From an uncultured Oscillospiraceae bacterium (GTDB taxonomy: Bacteria; Bacillota; Clostridia; Oscillospirales; Ruminococcaceae), in contig CAJUHS010000009.1 in NCBI GenBank assembly GCA_910586535.1, positions 41,580 to 105,579 on the forward strand: a stretch of 64,000 nt of DNA. The letters run 5' to 3'. Positions 44,664 to 53,997 of this stretch are shown piece after piece (the stretch's first letter is position 1; every line of letters starts with the position of its first letter). The notes under the pieces were generated by a model. That model had not been told where the DNA came from, searched no databases, and was given only the letters and a program-made list of their open reading frames with translations. The position numbers and the translations under genes are program-made.

Positions 44664-45464
44664 GTGAAAAAAAGTATCTTTCTGATATGCATTCTGTACG
44701 GGATCATTGCCGCCTATAGATCCTCGCTTTTCTATATTGAAGCGCAGGCTTATATCCCGCCTTCGGCTGAAAAGCGGGATATAAGCCTTTTAGCGTTAAA
44801 ATCTGCGGATGAATACTCCGAAAGCGATTATGAGCTTATTCGTTCCCAAACCGGTCTGGGACGTTCGGCAGTTATGTCTTTAACGGATACGGGACAGCTT
44901 CTGGAATATCAAAACAGATATTTCGGAGGCGTGGATTTTATCTGTCATATGAATTCTCCTGTATCCTTTGAGGAGCGTATCTGCGGCGCTCCTGCACTGC
45001 TATCCCCTTTGGAGGACGGTGATATACTTGTTACCAATTCGTCCCATGTTTTAAGCTGGAGGAACGGTCATGCCGCAATTGTTGTGGACGCCGAAAACGG
45101 CATTACACTTGAAGCGGTGGTCATAGGATCAAATTCGCGTACCCAAGACATAAGCAAATGGATGCGATACCCCAATTTTGCTGTGCTTCGTCTGAAAGAC
45201 GCGGACGAAAAAGAACGCGCCGAAATAGCGCGTTCCGCACTTGAAAATCTCAATGACATTCCTTACAAAGTCACCATTGGACTTTTTTCCGCAAAATATT
45301 CCGACATAAGCCTTGCTTCAGGGACTCAATGCGCTCATCTTGTGTGGCTTGCATACGCCGCAAACGGATATGACATAGATTCTGACAACGGCTTGATAGT
45401 TACCCCAGATGACATTCTCGGAAGCGACCTGTTCGAGCGTGTTCAAGTGTTCGGAATGGGCTGA
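44664..45464 (+). CDS. Permuted papain-like (YiiX/NlpC-P60 superfamily) protein
   Basis: 266 residues from a GTG start with GGAGG 6 nt upstream. N-terminal hydrophobic segment (KSIFLICILYGIIAAY) suggests secretion or anchoring. The C-terminal half has LEDGDILVTNSS, NGHAAIVVD (His) and GTQCAHLVWLAY (Cys), that is His before Cys, the circularly permuted papain order of YiiX/YebB-like NlpC/P60 relatives. Likely a cell-surface amidase or peptidase; substrate unknown. Follows nadA by 101 bp. Confidence 0.7.
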   Translation: MKKSIFLICILYGIIAAYRSSLFYIEAQAYIPPSAEKRDISLLALKSADEYSESDYELIRSQTGLGRSAVMSLTDTGQLLEYQNRYFGGVDFICHMNSPVSFEERICGAPALLSPLEDGDILVTNSSHVLSWRNGHAAIVVDAENGITLEAVVIGSNSRTQDISKWMRYPNFAVLRLKDADEKERAEIARSALENLNDIPYKVTIGLFSAKYSDISLASGTQCAHLVWLAYAANGYDIDSDNGLIVTPDDILGSDLFERVQVFGMG

Positions 45465-45578
45465 GCCTAAAAGGTTAAAAACCGGGTCTTGTGTCTTTTA
45501 TATTGTGATAATTACGTTTAAATTTTTTTGTAATATTAAAATTGCAGTACTTCAGAAATTCCACGCAGCATACCGTTT

Positions 45579-46652
45579 TTAAATCAGAACTTTTTTTAAG
45601 AGGACATACTCATACTCAAAATCTATCAGCTGAGCCATATAGTCTTTGTTGATATTTCCGCTTCGTATAAGTGCGCCTACGGACGGTACGCACCGCTTTT
45701 TCAGTTCCATGCGCACGGACTCGGCAAGAGCCTTGCCGAGTCCGCAGTGTTCCCTGTCGACTCCCATATATAGCATCACATAGGAACGCGGCTTCCTTTT
45801 TCCAGAAAGAATATTAAGAAGCTTCCACGGATAAAGTTTTCCGTAAACGGAGTTTCCGTAATCGGGAATTGAAATAAAAAAACCAACAGCTTTTTTATTA
45901 TAGTAAGCCATTTTTACCATACTATAATCAAGAATTGATTTTAAATAACCGAACATCGCGCAAAATTCGCTTTCGGAAATTCTTTTATATGCGGGAAAAC
46001 TGCTGTACAGCTCAATAAGAAGCGAATATACCTCGCGCAGGGTCTTGTCAAAGCTTTTGGGAGACGGACTTTTTATTTCATATCCTGCGCTGATCGCTCC
46101 GGCAAGGCGCTCCTCATATTTTTCGCAGCCATTGTCATTTTCAACAGCAATATAATGATTTGAAAAATATTTTTGGTACTCTTTAAAACCGTTTTCTTCC
46201 CAAAGCTTTAAATAATAATCTTTGTTGTACGGTTCACCGGTGTAGGGACTGCCGAAGCGGTTGGTTTTAAGTCTGTATCTCAGCCAAAACGAGCAATCCA
46301 CGGGGCCTATCATTTCCTCAGCTGAATTTTCTTTCGCGACCCGAACGGCAGTATCGAACAAAAGCTTTGCGGCGGCGCTGTCATCCTCGCTTTCAAATAA
46401 ACCGATATAAGCGGTATTGTCATCGTTATATATCGTAACAGCCGCACGGCTGACCGCTTTTTTTCCGCGGTAGACCAATATCGGAGTCACCTTAAAATAT
46501 TTGCTGAGAATATGAGTTCCGCCCAAAAGTGCAGCCTCGTCTGTACGGTTCTGCATTAATTCTCCCGAACCGTAAATTTGTTTGGGAAAACCCAGAAAAT
46601 CGTTCATACGCTTTTTGTCGTCAGAATGAAAAACAACTGCTTTAAGACTCAT
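45579..46652 (-). CDS. GNAT-fold acyltransferase, last gene of lipid operon
   Basis: 357 residues. N-terminal part VFHSDDKKRMNDFLGFPKQIY and KKAVSRAAVTIYNDDNTAYIGLFE look like a first, degenerate acyltransferase lobe; the second lobe has KMAYYNKKAVGFFISIPDY and VDREHCGLGKALAESVRMEL (CoA loop). It resembles the YghO/GNAT or FemAB-like double-lobed group. The ATG overlaps the ligase stop as ATGA, so it is translationally coupled; a plausible role is to transfer the acyl group activated by the ligase, inferred only from context. Confidence 0.75.
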   Translation of the reverse strand: MSLKAVVFHSDDKKRMNDFLGFPKQIYGSGELMQNRTDEAALLGGTHILSKYFKVTPILVYRGKKAVSRAAVTIYNDDNTAYIGLFESEDDSAAAKLLFDTAVRVAKENSAEEMIGPVDCSFWLRYRLKTNRFGSPYTGEPYNKDYYLKLWEENGFKEYQKYFSNHYIAVENDNGCEKYEERLAGAISAGYEIKSPSPKSFDKTLREVYSLLIELYSSFPAYKRISESEFCAMFGYLKSILDYSMVKMAYYNKKAVGFFISIPDYGNSVYGKLYPWKLLNILSGKRKPRSYVMLYMGVDREHCGLGKALAESVRMELKKRCVPSVGALIRSGNINKDYMAQLIDFEYEYVLLKKVLI

Positions 46653-48076
46653 TTTAACCGTCCCCCAAAAGCTTCAGATTTAACGTACACATTTTTTATT
46701 CTTTTAAATTTCGGCAGATTTTCATTTACCTTTTCAATATATTTTCTCGCGTCCGTCTCCGAAAGATCGGTATAAATACGCACGGCGGGGTGAAAATTCT
46801 CTTCAAAAACAGCTGCTGCTCTTATTTCGGGATTCTTCAAAATAAGCGCCTCAAGTTCGTCAGCATAAATATTTTTTCCGTTCGCAGTAATTATCACTCG
46901 CTTCTTTCTGCCCCTCAGGAACAGCCTGCCGTCACCGTCTATGCAGCCCAAATCTCCGGTATGGTAAAACCCCTCGCTGTCAAAATCACTGTAGTTGTCG
47001 TTTCGGGAAATATATCCCGACGAAACGCTTCCTCCGCTTACAATGATCTCGCCGACACCGTCTGGATCGGGATCAATTATTCGCACATCTAAACCGTCAA
47101 GAATAACGCCGTTACATTCAATATTTTTGTCTCCCGGCTTTGCCAGAGCGATTACCGAGGAGGTTTCTGTTGTTCCGTACGCTTCAAGAAGCTGTACATT
47201 GTTATCAATAAAATATTTTTTTACTTTCGGATCGGTAAAGCTCCCTCCGCAGTACAAAAAACGAATATTTCTGAGCATTTCCACAATGTTTTCGTCCGCA
47301 GAGTCATATATTCTTTTCAAGATAAGCGGAACTGTACATACTACGGTAGGTCTGACCTCCAGCATTTCCTCCAGCATTTTTGAACGGTCCGAACAAAGGT
47401 AAATTCTCATTCCCGAAATTATCGTATAGAGAAAATTTGCCACTCCCGCGTACACATGGTTAAGCGGCAGAAAAATGTATGAAATATCCGATTCCGTCAT
47501 GGGAGTACGCGCGTATAAGGCGTCCCAGTTATGCAGCAGATTCGTCTGCGTAAGCGGTATCGCTTTCGGACGGTTTGTTGTTCCCGACGTAAACAAAATC
47601 ATCGCAGTCTCGCCCATATCCGTTTTCCCGCAAAGCGGAGTATCTATAGTTTTTCCTTTTTCCAACAATTCCGGAAAGCTTTCGTCAATGCATAAAAAAC
47701 GTATTTCCGGGTGCTGACCGCGAAGCTCATTAATGACTCCGCGCTTTGATTTTTCGTACAGAACCGTATTTATCTCAATAACCGAAAGCGTGTTTAAAAT
47801 GTCGAAGGCAGTCCATTCGCTGTCAATAGGAACGCACACTCCAACATACCCCATAACGGCAAGATCAGCAACTGCCCAATCATAGCTGTTCGGAGAGTAC
47901 AGCATAACATTGCCGCAAACGCCCTCGGATACAAGAGCACGTGCAAGAGCCTGAACATCTCCGATCACTTCACCGAATGTGCGCGAAACAAAGCCTCCGT
48001 TTTTCTTCACGCTTATGTACGGAAGTTCACCCCATTTTTTTCTGTCCTCTTCAAGATATTCGCAAATGCATTTCAT
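46649..48076 (-). CDS. AMP-dependent acyl ligase (acyl-CoA synthetase family)
   Basis: 475 residues from the ATG at 48076, which overlaps the upstream stop as ATGA (GGAG site inside that gene). ANL-superfamily motifs: MILFTSGTTNRPKAIPLTQ (P-loop), LLEAYGTTETSS, YHTGDLGCIDGDGRLFLRGRKK and the late ITANGKNIYADELE (catalytic Lys region). It activates a carboxylic acid as acyl-AMP; the medium/long-chain fatty acid group fits best. Shorter than most (about 500-560). Coupled to PEP-utilising and GNAT genes. Confidence 0.88.
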   Translation of the reverse strand: MKCICEYLEEDRKKWGELPYISVKKNGGFVSRTFGEVIGDVQALARALVSEGVCGNVMLYSPNSYDWAVADLAVMGYVGVCVPIDSEWTAFDILNTLSVIEINTVLYEKSKRGVINELRGQHPEIRFLCIDESFPELLEKGKTIDTPLCGKTDMGETAMILFTSGTTNRPKAIPLTQTNLLHNWDALYARTPMTESDISYIFLPLNHVYAGVANFLYTIISGMRIYLCSDRSKMLEEMLEVRPTVVCTVPLILKRIYDSADENIVEMLRNIRFLYCGGSFTDPKVKKYFIDNNVQLLEAYGTTETSSVIALAKPGDKNIECNGVILDGLDVRIIDPDPDGVGEIIVSGGSVSSGYISRNDNYSDFDSEGFYHTGDLGCIDGDGRLFLRGRKKRVIITANGKNIYADELEALILKNPEIRAAAVFEENFHPAVRIYTDLSETDARKYIEKVNENLPKFKRIKNVYVKSEAFGGRLK

Positions 48077-50451
48077 TTTTCTTTTCTCCACGTTACCGTT
48101 ATCTTTCCGGACGTTCCGTCAATTTCCACAATATCTCCGTTTTTAAGGAGCTGCGACGCCCCCTCGGCTCCCACAACGGCAGGTTTTCCAAGCTCCCGCG
48201 AAATGATCGCTGTGTGAGAAAGCAAAGAGCCTTTTTCGGAAATTATTCCCGCTGCTCCGACCAAAAGAAATACCCAGCCGGGATCGGTCATTTTAGCCAC
48301 AATAATTTTTCCTGACGTATCGGGACATGCTGTTGGGTCGTCAACGATCAGAACCTCTCCCCTCGCCTTTCCTCCGGAGCAAGGTATACCCTCAAGCGCT
48401 TTGGCTCCGGAACGGTTTTCCATTCCACCTACATTTTTAGGAGACTTGTCAAAAACTTCCCCCGCAAAAATCAGCCGCGAATATGCGGGAAGCTTTTCAA
48501 ACCGACTGTACGTTTCACGGCGTTCACTGACTATCTCCTGCATATTTTCACCGTTTTTTACTGCGCGCTCTGCCTCGTCATAATACAGATAAAATATGTC
48601 CCTCGGAGCTGATATCCGTCCGTACGCCGCAAGCTCAGCCCCTGTTTTAAGCATCATAGACCTCATCATTCCGTAAAGACGACTGCGGTCAAGACGGGAT
48701 TTCTCACGTTTTTTTATACCCTCCGCAGCCTTTTCCGCAAACAATTTGCATAATCCTTTAAGTGGTTTTATATCTTCGCCTGTTCTCTGTACTGTCTCGA
48801 AAATTCCGGTTTCAGCATACGCAATTATCTTTTGTACCAAAAACTCCGGATCGGTACGGAAAGTCCTGCTTTCAAGCTTTAATTCCTCGGCATTTCTGTC
48901 CCCGTAATTTTCGATATATTCCTCGATCATAACCGCCGCCGCGCTTTTTTTCGACGCATATACACGATAGTCCGCGGCAGTCTTTATCGCCTTTAACTCC
49001 GACACTTCGTCCGCACCGCGCGCCTTAACAAATTCGGCAATTTTAATAAGCTCCGATACAGGCTTCATGCTTTCCACTCCGTTAAGTCCCGAAATATAAT
49101 AGCTTGCAGCGGAATCGGCGTCGGCAAATTTTTTAGATTTGAGCCTTGATTTCAGAAGTCCCGTAAAAATAAACGAATACATATCGTTTACAAGAGTAAT
49201 GTCCCACTTTTCCGTTACCTTATCAAGAAGCGCCTTGTAGTGTTTGAGTATCTCTTCGCCGCCTGCATTTTCAAGATCCATTGAATTAAAAAAACATATC
49301 ATTTCGCCAAATTCTCTGTCGAGCTTCTTCATAAGCCTCGGACAGGAAATTATCAGATAAATAAATGAAAAAGTCACTTTCAGGTGAGTAATAAAACCAA
49401 TTTTGCTCTCAATATGAGAAGTTACGATTTTATTTTTTACCCCGAGCATTTCCTGCCATACGGGAATTATTTTTTTACTGAACGGCAGAAATAAAATTAT
49501 ATCGTACCAGTTGCTGATACGGTAATATATCCTGCCGTTTGCCGCGTCAACCATGTTCCGGAGTATACCGTCAGCCGCACCGACCGTTTTCGTCTCGTGA
49601 GTAAGTCTCAGCAGAACAGAACGAAAAACGCGGTAATAAGCAGTCCTGATAAAGCTTTGGGTAAGAGGGAGCGTTATTCCGGGATAGCTTTCAACAATGT
49701 TGCTGTTGTCAAGAACTATCTGTGAATCTGCATTAGAAAGCGTTGTTATCGGACGCGCCTGTAAAATAAAAATTTCACTGTCCTTTATTGAAAATTCAAT
49801 ATCATATTCGTTTTCCGAACCGAAAAGTTCCTTTATTTTTTCAGCATGTTCAAGCAAGGCTCTCAGCGTTTTCTCGGAAATGAGCGGAGAATCTTCGCTT
49901 TGCTCGCTATAGTAAATCCCGTCCGAATTATTAAAATAATAAACGGTAGAGCAGGATTTGTCACCGACTATGTTGTCGCCTGTTCCCCTGCCTACCGCAA
50001 CGACGGATTCATTTAAAATTCCCTGAGGATTGGCAGTAAAAATAATTCCCGAAAGGTCGGCGTCTATCATTTTCTGAACTATGGCGCAGACGTTTATTTT
50101 TTCGGGGTCTATGCCGTTTATTTTGCAGTATTCCGCAAATCCTGCGCTTTTCGGAACGGAACATACCCGCTTCACAGCTTCTTCGATACCGTTTAAGATA
50201 ACGTTTAATTCCGTGCGGAACTGTCCCGCAAAGGAAGCGTTTTTTCTGTCCTCGGAGGAAGCGGATGATCGAACGGAAACACAGCCGGAGTCATCAAAAA
50301 ATGCATGAGCATACTTCTCAGCTTCTTCAGAATTTTCTCCGAAAACACAGAAAAACGGCGGTACATTAAAGCCGTTTTCCCGCATTATAAAAAGATTATG
50401 CGCCTTTGCTCCAACATGGGCAGACCTGTAGCTTTTGTCCGTAATTATCAT
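48073..50451 (-). CDS. PEP-synthase/rifampicin-phosphotransferase-like dikinase
   Basis: 792 residues from the ATG at 50451 (GGAAAGG upstream, 4 bp after the ubiA-like stop). N-terminal ATP-grasp PEP/pyruvate-binding domain (about 1-240: GAKAHNL, VSVRSSASSED, SFAGQFRTELN, FILQARPIT), a long middle region (about 240-690), and a C-terminal mobile phospho-His domain (about 700-790: GIPCSGGKARGEV, TDPGWVFLLVGAAGIISEKGSLLSHTAIISRELGKPAV with catalytic His in SHTAI). The ATP-middle-His order is that of rifampicin phosphotransferase, which moves the ATP beta-phosphate to a hydroxyl; no PEP-binding barrel is seen. In this operon a lipid or prenyl alcohol is a possible acceptor (inference). Confidence 0.85.
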   Translation of the reverse strand: MIITDKSYRSAHVGAKAHNLFIMRENGFNVPPFFCVFGENSEEAEKYAHAFFDDSGCVSVRSSASSEDRKNASFAGQFRTELNVILNGIEEAVKRVCSVPKSAGFAEYCKINGIDPEKINVCAIVQKMIDADLSGIIFTANPQGILNESVVAVGRGTGDNIVGDKSCSTVYYFNNSDGIYYSEQSEDSPLISEKTLRALLEHAEKIKELFGSENEYDIEFSIKDSEIFILQARPITTLSNADSQIVLDNSNIVESYPGITLPLTQSFIRTAYYRVFRSVLLRLTHETKTVGAADGILRNMVDAANGRIYYRISNWYDIILFLPFSKKIIPVWQEMLGVKNKIVTSHIESKIGFITHLKVTFSFIYLIISCPRLMKKLDREFGEMICFFNSMDLENAGGEEILKHYKALLDKVTEKWDITLVNDMYSFIFTGLLKSRLKSKKFADADSAASYYISGLNGVESMKPVSELIKIAEFVKARGADEVSELKAIKTAADYRVYASKKSAAAVMIEEYIENYGDRNAEELKLESRTFRTDPEFLVQKIIAYAETGIFETVQRTGEDIKPLKGLCKLFAEKAAEGIKKREKSRLDRSRLYGMMRSMMLKTGAELAAYGRISAPRDIFYLYYDEAERAVKNGENMQEIVSERRETYSRFEKLPAYSRLIFAGEVFDKSPKNVGGMENRSGAKALEGIPCSGGKARGEVLIVDDPTACPDTSGKIIVAKMTDPGWVFLLVGAAGIISEKGSLLSHTAIISRELGKPAVVGAEGASQLLKNGDIVEIDGTSGKITVTWRKEK

Positions 50452-50455
50452 TGCG

Positions 50456-51355
50456 CTATACCTTTCCAAATATTATAAATGCAGCTATTGTAACAAGCAT
50501 CATGGACTCCTGAATATAGGTATACCTCTCAACCTTTTCTACTATCTTAAACCGCGTCGGGTCTTTTATAAACTGCGCAAACTTCAGCGTCATCCAGCCT
50601 GTGTTCAGAAGCAGGGCGGCAACGGAAATTTTGTTTAAATTCCATACAAGGAGCACATTTGTGAGAATATCCGCCCAAGTAAGTACCAAAACAAATAAAG
50701 TAGATTTTTTGTAGCCGAACAGCTTTGAATAAGTAACATATTCAGTCTCATCTTTCGGAGCGCGTATCTTTCGTGAAATTTCCCAGATAAGAGCGGGAAA
50801 ATACAGCGTCCAAGCCGCAAGAAAATTGGTCAGGGTAAAAGCTTTCAGTCCGTATTTTATGCAGGTGAATGAAATAATGTAAACGTTCATTATCATCTGC
50901 ACGGGATTATGGGTAACAAGCGCAAGCGGCAGACTTTTCTGTATTTTTTTCTTGCTGAAAAACCAAAGCGACATCAGCGTCCCGTAAACATACAGGAATA
51001 AAAAGAACCAGAAGTTGTTCATAAAAACAATATTCAGCGTAACCGTTACGACTATCAGGATAGTCACAAAAATTGCAAGATCGCTTTTTTTTACACGTCC
51101 CGACGGAAGCGGTCTGCTCGAAAATAAACGGCAGTCCAGCTCGTAGTCCTTGAAGTCATCCGCGATCCTCAGCCAGAGCAGAAAGCTGAACACAGTAAAT
51201 CCGCCGATAAATTCCTGACAGGTTATATTAAATTCCGTCACGCCGTTATTCAGCAGCACTATAAAATATATCTCTCCGAATATAATAATACCCAGTACCA
51301 TTCGGGGGATTATCGGGTACATTTCCTTGAAGTAAGCATTCAGTCTTTTAAGCAT
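50456..51355 (-). CDS. UbiA-like prenyltransferase
   Basis: 299 residues, about eight TM helices. Motif 1 is WLRIADDFKDYELD followed by RPLPSGRV, the UbiA aspartate-rich signature; the second Asp motif is diverged (ALIWEISRKIRAPKDETEYVTYSKLFGYK, short form APKDE). Family members attach prenyl chains to aromatic or glyceryl acceptors, including digeranylgeranylglyceryl phosphate synthase of archaea. Overlaps the psd 3' end by 16 bp; AAGGAGG upstream. Confidence 0.85.
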   Translation of the reverse strand: MLKRLNAYFKEMYPIIPRMVLGIIIFGEIYFIVLLNNGVTEFNITCQEFIGGFTVFSFLLWLRIADDFKDYELDCRLFSSRPLPSGRVKKSDLAIFVTILIVVTVTLNIVFMNNFWFFLFLYVYGTLMSLWFFSKKKIQKSLPLALVTHNPVQMIMNVYIISFTCIKYGLKAFTLTNFLAAWTLYFPALIWEISRKIRAPKDETEYVTYSKLFGYKKSTLFVLVLTWADILTNVLLVWNLNKISVAALLLNTGWMTLKFAQFIKDPTRFKIVEKVERYTYIQESMMLVTIAAFIIFGKV

Positions 51356-52209
51356 TTTGTCCTCCTTGCGATGCGCTCTCCCGTTTTTACCAGTACCTCA
51401 ACTCCGCATTCGGAGTACTTTTTTATATCCTCGTCAACCGAAACAACCGACTTTTTAAAAAGCTGGATTATTGTAGATCCACCGAAGCTGAAAAAACCCT
51501 TTTCATCTAACCGAGAAAAATCCGTGACGTCATGATTTGTAATTTTTCCGACCTGAAGCGCTCCCACTTCAATTTGAATAACATCACCGAATCGCTTTGT
51601 CCTCAGCAGTGTGCAGACCCTGTGATTCCGTGAAAACACGCGGAAGTTCTCCGAAACAGGGCGTACCGTATGCAAAACGCCCTTTATCTCCTCGGAACGC
51701 ACAACTTCACCGTCATCAAAAAAAATATATCTGTGGCAGTCCTCCACCGCCAAACGGTACAAAAAGCACACGCCTCCGCCATAATCCGAAAGCTCAAAGT
51801 TTCCGCCTGTAAGCTCGGTCAGGGTGTAAACACTCCCCTTTATTTTCAGCGCAAGCTTTTCATCTACAGCGTATACCGTAAGCCTGCCGCAACACGACGA
51901 TATAAGCCCGTCCTCCGAACAGCTTGCTTCAACAGCACATTTCCTCGTAAAAAAATCGTCAAAGCTTTTAAAATCCGTCCGTCCGCATCGAGATAGATCA
52001 ATACCGTACTTTTTAATAAACGGACGAATCTTATAAACCGAAAGCGGACTTTTCATAAACGCTCCGTTTAGTTTCGAGTATATACCGCGGCAAAAAAATA
52101 TTTTCAGCAGTACTCTTCCCGCTGCTGTACCGTAGAGAAATTTAAGGCTTTTCCAGCCGTACTCCTTTTCCTCACGGTACTGCCCCGCGGCTCTGTCATA
52201 AATTTTCAT
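51340..52209 (-). CDS. psd: Phosphatidylserine decarboxylase
   Basis: 289 residues from the ATG at 52209, which overlaps the pssA stop as ATGA. FKSFDDFFTRK, EDCHRYIFFDDG (His/Asp of the charge relay), VGKITN and the self-cleavage site GGST in FFSFGGSTIIQLF that yields the pyruvoyl group. It converts phosphatidylserine (or archaetidylserine in archaea) to the ethanolamine lipid. Confidence 0.94.
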   Translation of the reverse strand: MKIYDRAAGQYREEKEYGWKSLKFLYGTAAGRVLLKIFFCRGIYSKLNGAFMKSPLSVYKIRPFIKKYGIDLSRCGRTDFKSFDDFFTRKCAVEASCSEDGLISSCCGRLTVYAVDEKLALKIKGSVYTLTELTGGNFELSDYGGGVCFLYRLAVEDCHRYIFFDDGEVVRSEEIKGVLHTVRPVSENFRVFSRNHRVCTLLRTKRFGDVIQIEVGALQVGKITNHDVTDFSRLDEKGFFSFGGSTIIQLFKKSVVSVDEDIKKYSECGVEVLVKTGERIARRTKCLKD

Positions 52210-52823
52210 AGGATATCCCTTACTATGATCAACACGGTAATACCGGCCGCCAGCACGCCGAAAATTCCGTACCATACCCCGCGCGGCTTAGGTATTTTAA
52301 CATTGAGAATAAACATTACAGCCGTAACTGCATAAAACGCTGCCCATATCCAAGGAGCAGCTTGTAATTCTCCGAAAAATCCCAATACTGTCCACAGAAC
52401 GGGAAATATCAGCGCGGAATATGTTACGGGAAGTCCGTCATAATGCGTGCGCATTCCCTCTTCTGCTGCGAAAGTATTGAACCATGCAAGACGTATGATA
52501 CCGCAAAGTATGTAACCTAAAATCACAGGATATTTTATAAATCCAGCTCCATCTATGAGTCCCAGTCCCAGAACTGCCGGAAGCGCGAGAAATCCGATAA
52601 CGTCTGCAAGGGAATCAATCTGTACTCCAAATTCCTTTTCAGCTTCATCTCGTTTGCACTTCCGCGCTATTACGCCGTCGAACAGATCGCATATTCCCGC
52701 AGCCGCAAGAAATATCATCGCTGCCGCAAATTTTTCCCCAAAAGCCGCCGCAATACCCGAAAATGCAAACGCGACGCCGATATATGTAAGAATGACCGAT
52801 ATGTTGTACTTTCCTATAAACAT
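52206..52823 (-). CDS. pssA: CDP-alcohol phosphatidyltransferase (phosphatidylserine synthase)
   Basis: 205 residues, about six TM helices, with the family signature spread over DLFDGVIARKC...GVQIDSLADVIGF (D-x2-D-G-x2-A-R-x8-G-x3-D-x3-D pattern). The paired psd gene supports serine as acceptor. Makes phosphatidylserine from a CDP-activated lipid and serine in the membrane. 15 bp after the CarS-like gene. Confidence 0.92.
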   Translation of the reverse strand: MFIGKYNISVILTYIGVAFAFSGIAAAFGEKFAAAMIFLAAAGICDLFDGVIARKCKRDEAEKEFGVQIDSLADVIGFLALPAVLGLGLIDGAGFIKYPVILGYILCGIIRLAWFNTFAAEEGMRTHYDGLPVTYSALIFPVLWTVLGFFGELQAAPWIWAAFYAVTAVMFILNVKIPKPRGVWYGIFGVLAAGITVLIIVRDIL

Positions 52824-52838
52824 TTTTATCTATTTACC

Positions 52839-53414
52839 TCACAGATTTCTGCGTATTTTTGCCGCGTACAAAATTGAATTTATCCATATGTGCGTAACCG
52901 CGCCCAGCAGAATATATAAAATATACTGCCAAAACGGCATTGGGTACAGAGCCGCATAAACCGCCGCCACCCCGAAAAGAGAATCGACCTGGTCTATTAA
53001 AAAGAAAATGCAGCCCTTTGCTCCGCCGACTGTTTTTCCGCTTGGAATATCCAATCTGCGTTTTATGAAGCTGTTCGGCAGTTCAAACAGCACATATGCC
53101 AGTCCCATAGCCGCTCCTGCGGCAAGATTAAACAGCGGCGTATTGTCAAAATAAAAATAAATATAACAGATTTCGGGAATTTTTAAACAAACAAATCCCC
53201 ATAAAAACTGCGACAAAGCTCCCGACAGTATCATTCCGAAAAAGCCCGCCCACGTTTTGTTTTCACCTAAAAAACGCTTGCCGTCGCGAAACTTCTTTCC
53301 GCCGTCAATGGGAAATTTTATCTTTGAATACAGCTTTGTTTTAACGAAAAGCATATTCATTATTCCCGCCAAAATTACGGGAAACATTGTAACATACATT
53401 TTAAGGATCATCAT
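52839..53414 (-). CDS. CarS-like CDP-lipid synthase (CDP-archaeol synthase family)
   Basis: 191 residues, about five TM helices, with the DUF46/CarS signatures LGENKTWAGFFGMILSG, FELPNSFIKRRLDIPSG and FFLIDQVDSLFG. CarS transfers CMP from CTP to an unsaturated archaetidic acid in archaea; bacterial homologues exist but usual bacteria use CdsA. Here it would supply the CDP-lipid for PssA. Starts 3 bp after dgkA with no ribosome site of its own, implying coupling. Confidence 0.85.
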   Translation of the reverse strand: MMILKMYVTMFPVILAGIMNMLFVKTKLYSKIKFPIDGGKKFRDGKRFLGENKTWAGFFGMILSGALSQFLWGFVCLKIPEICYIYFYFDNTPLFNLAAGAAMGLAYVLFELPNSFIKRRLDIPSGKTVGGAKGCIFFLIDQVDSLFGVAAVYAALYPMPFWQYILYILLGAVTHIWINSILYAAKIRRNL

Positions 53415-53417
53415 AGC

Positions 53418-53771
53418 TTATATAATATTTGAAACAAGCACCGCTCCTTCTGCTGTGAAAAAAGCGATACCCATGACAATAACCGAGGCTGCGGCTACGT
53501 CCTTGATAAATCCCGCATTTTCATCCTTTTCGGGACAAAAGCTGTCGCAAAGCTTTTCTGCCGCGGTATTCAGATATTCCGCCGAAAAAACCCCGCAGGT
53601 CATAGCCAAAAGAATAATATAATCATATAAACCTGAGGAAGTAATAATATTTAGCACAAGAAAAACCAAAGCAATGCAAATATATATTTTAAAGTTTCGT
53701 TCCGAACGGAAACCGCTTATAATTCCCCTGAAAGCGCATTTTACGCTTTGCAGGAAATTTTTATTTTTCAT
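53418..53771 (-). CDS. dgkA: Diacylglycerol/undecaprenol kinase (DgkA family)
   Basis: 117 residues, three TM helices. N-terminal FLQSVKCAFRGIISGFRSERNFKIY and the catalytic core VFSAEYLNTAAEKLCDSF (E-x-x-N-T-A-x-E) are typical of the Gram-positive branch, which often phosphorylates undecaprenol and sometimes diacylglycerol. First gene of the lipid operon; its product would be a phosphorylated lipid for the CarS-like enzyme. Ribosome site weak. Confidence 0.92.
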   Translation of the reverse strand: MKNKNFLQSVKCAFRGIISGFRSERNFKIYICIALVFLVLNIITSSGLYDYIILLAMTCGVFSAEYLNTAAEKLCDSFCPEKDENAGFIKDVAAASVIVMGIAFFTAEGAVLVSNII

Positions 53772-53997
53772 TCCAATAACATTTTCCCGAAAGAGAAAAC
53801 GTGTCCTCCTCCCAATATTCTGCGGTCATACCTTACAGCAGCTGAAAAACGGTAAAATTATTTCCGCTTTTTATTATAACATAGCGTGTAATTAATGTCA
53901 ATATTTTTACAAAATATTGTGTAAAATTTATAATTAATATTTATAAATCATTAAGCCGCTTTTTGTCCTGCAATATAATTATCTCTTTGAAAAAGAT

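Noticed and set aside
45579..46652. Bacterial luciferase- or polyketide-related acyltransferase
   Set aside because: No carrier protein or polyketide genes nearby; only the GNAT fold is supported.
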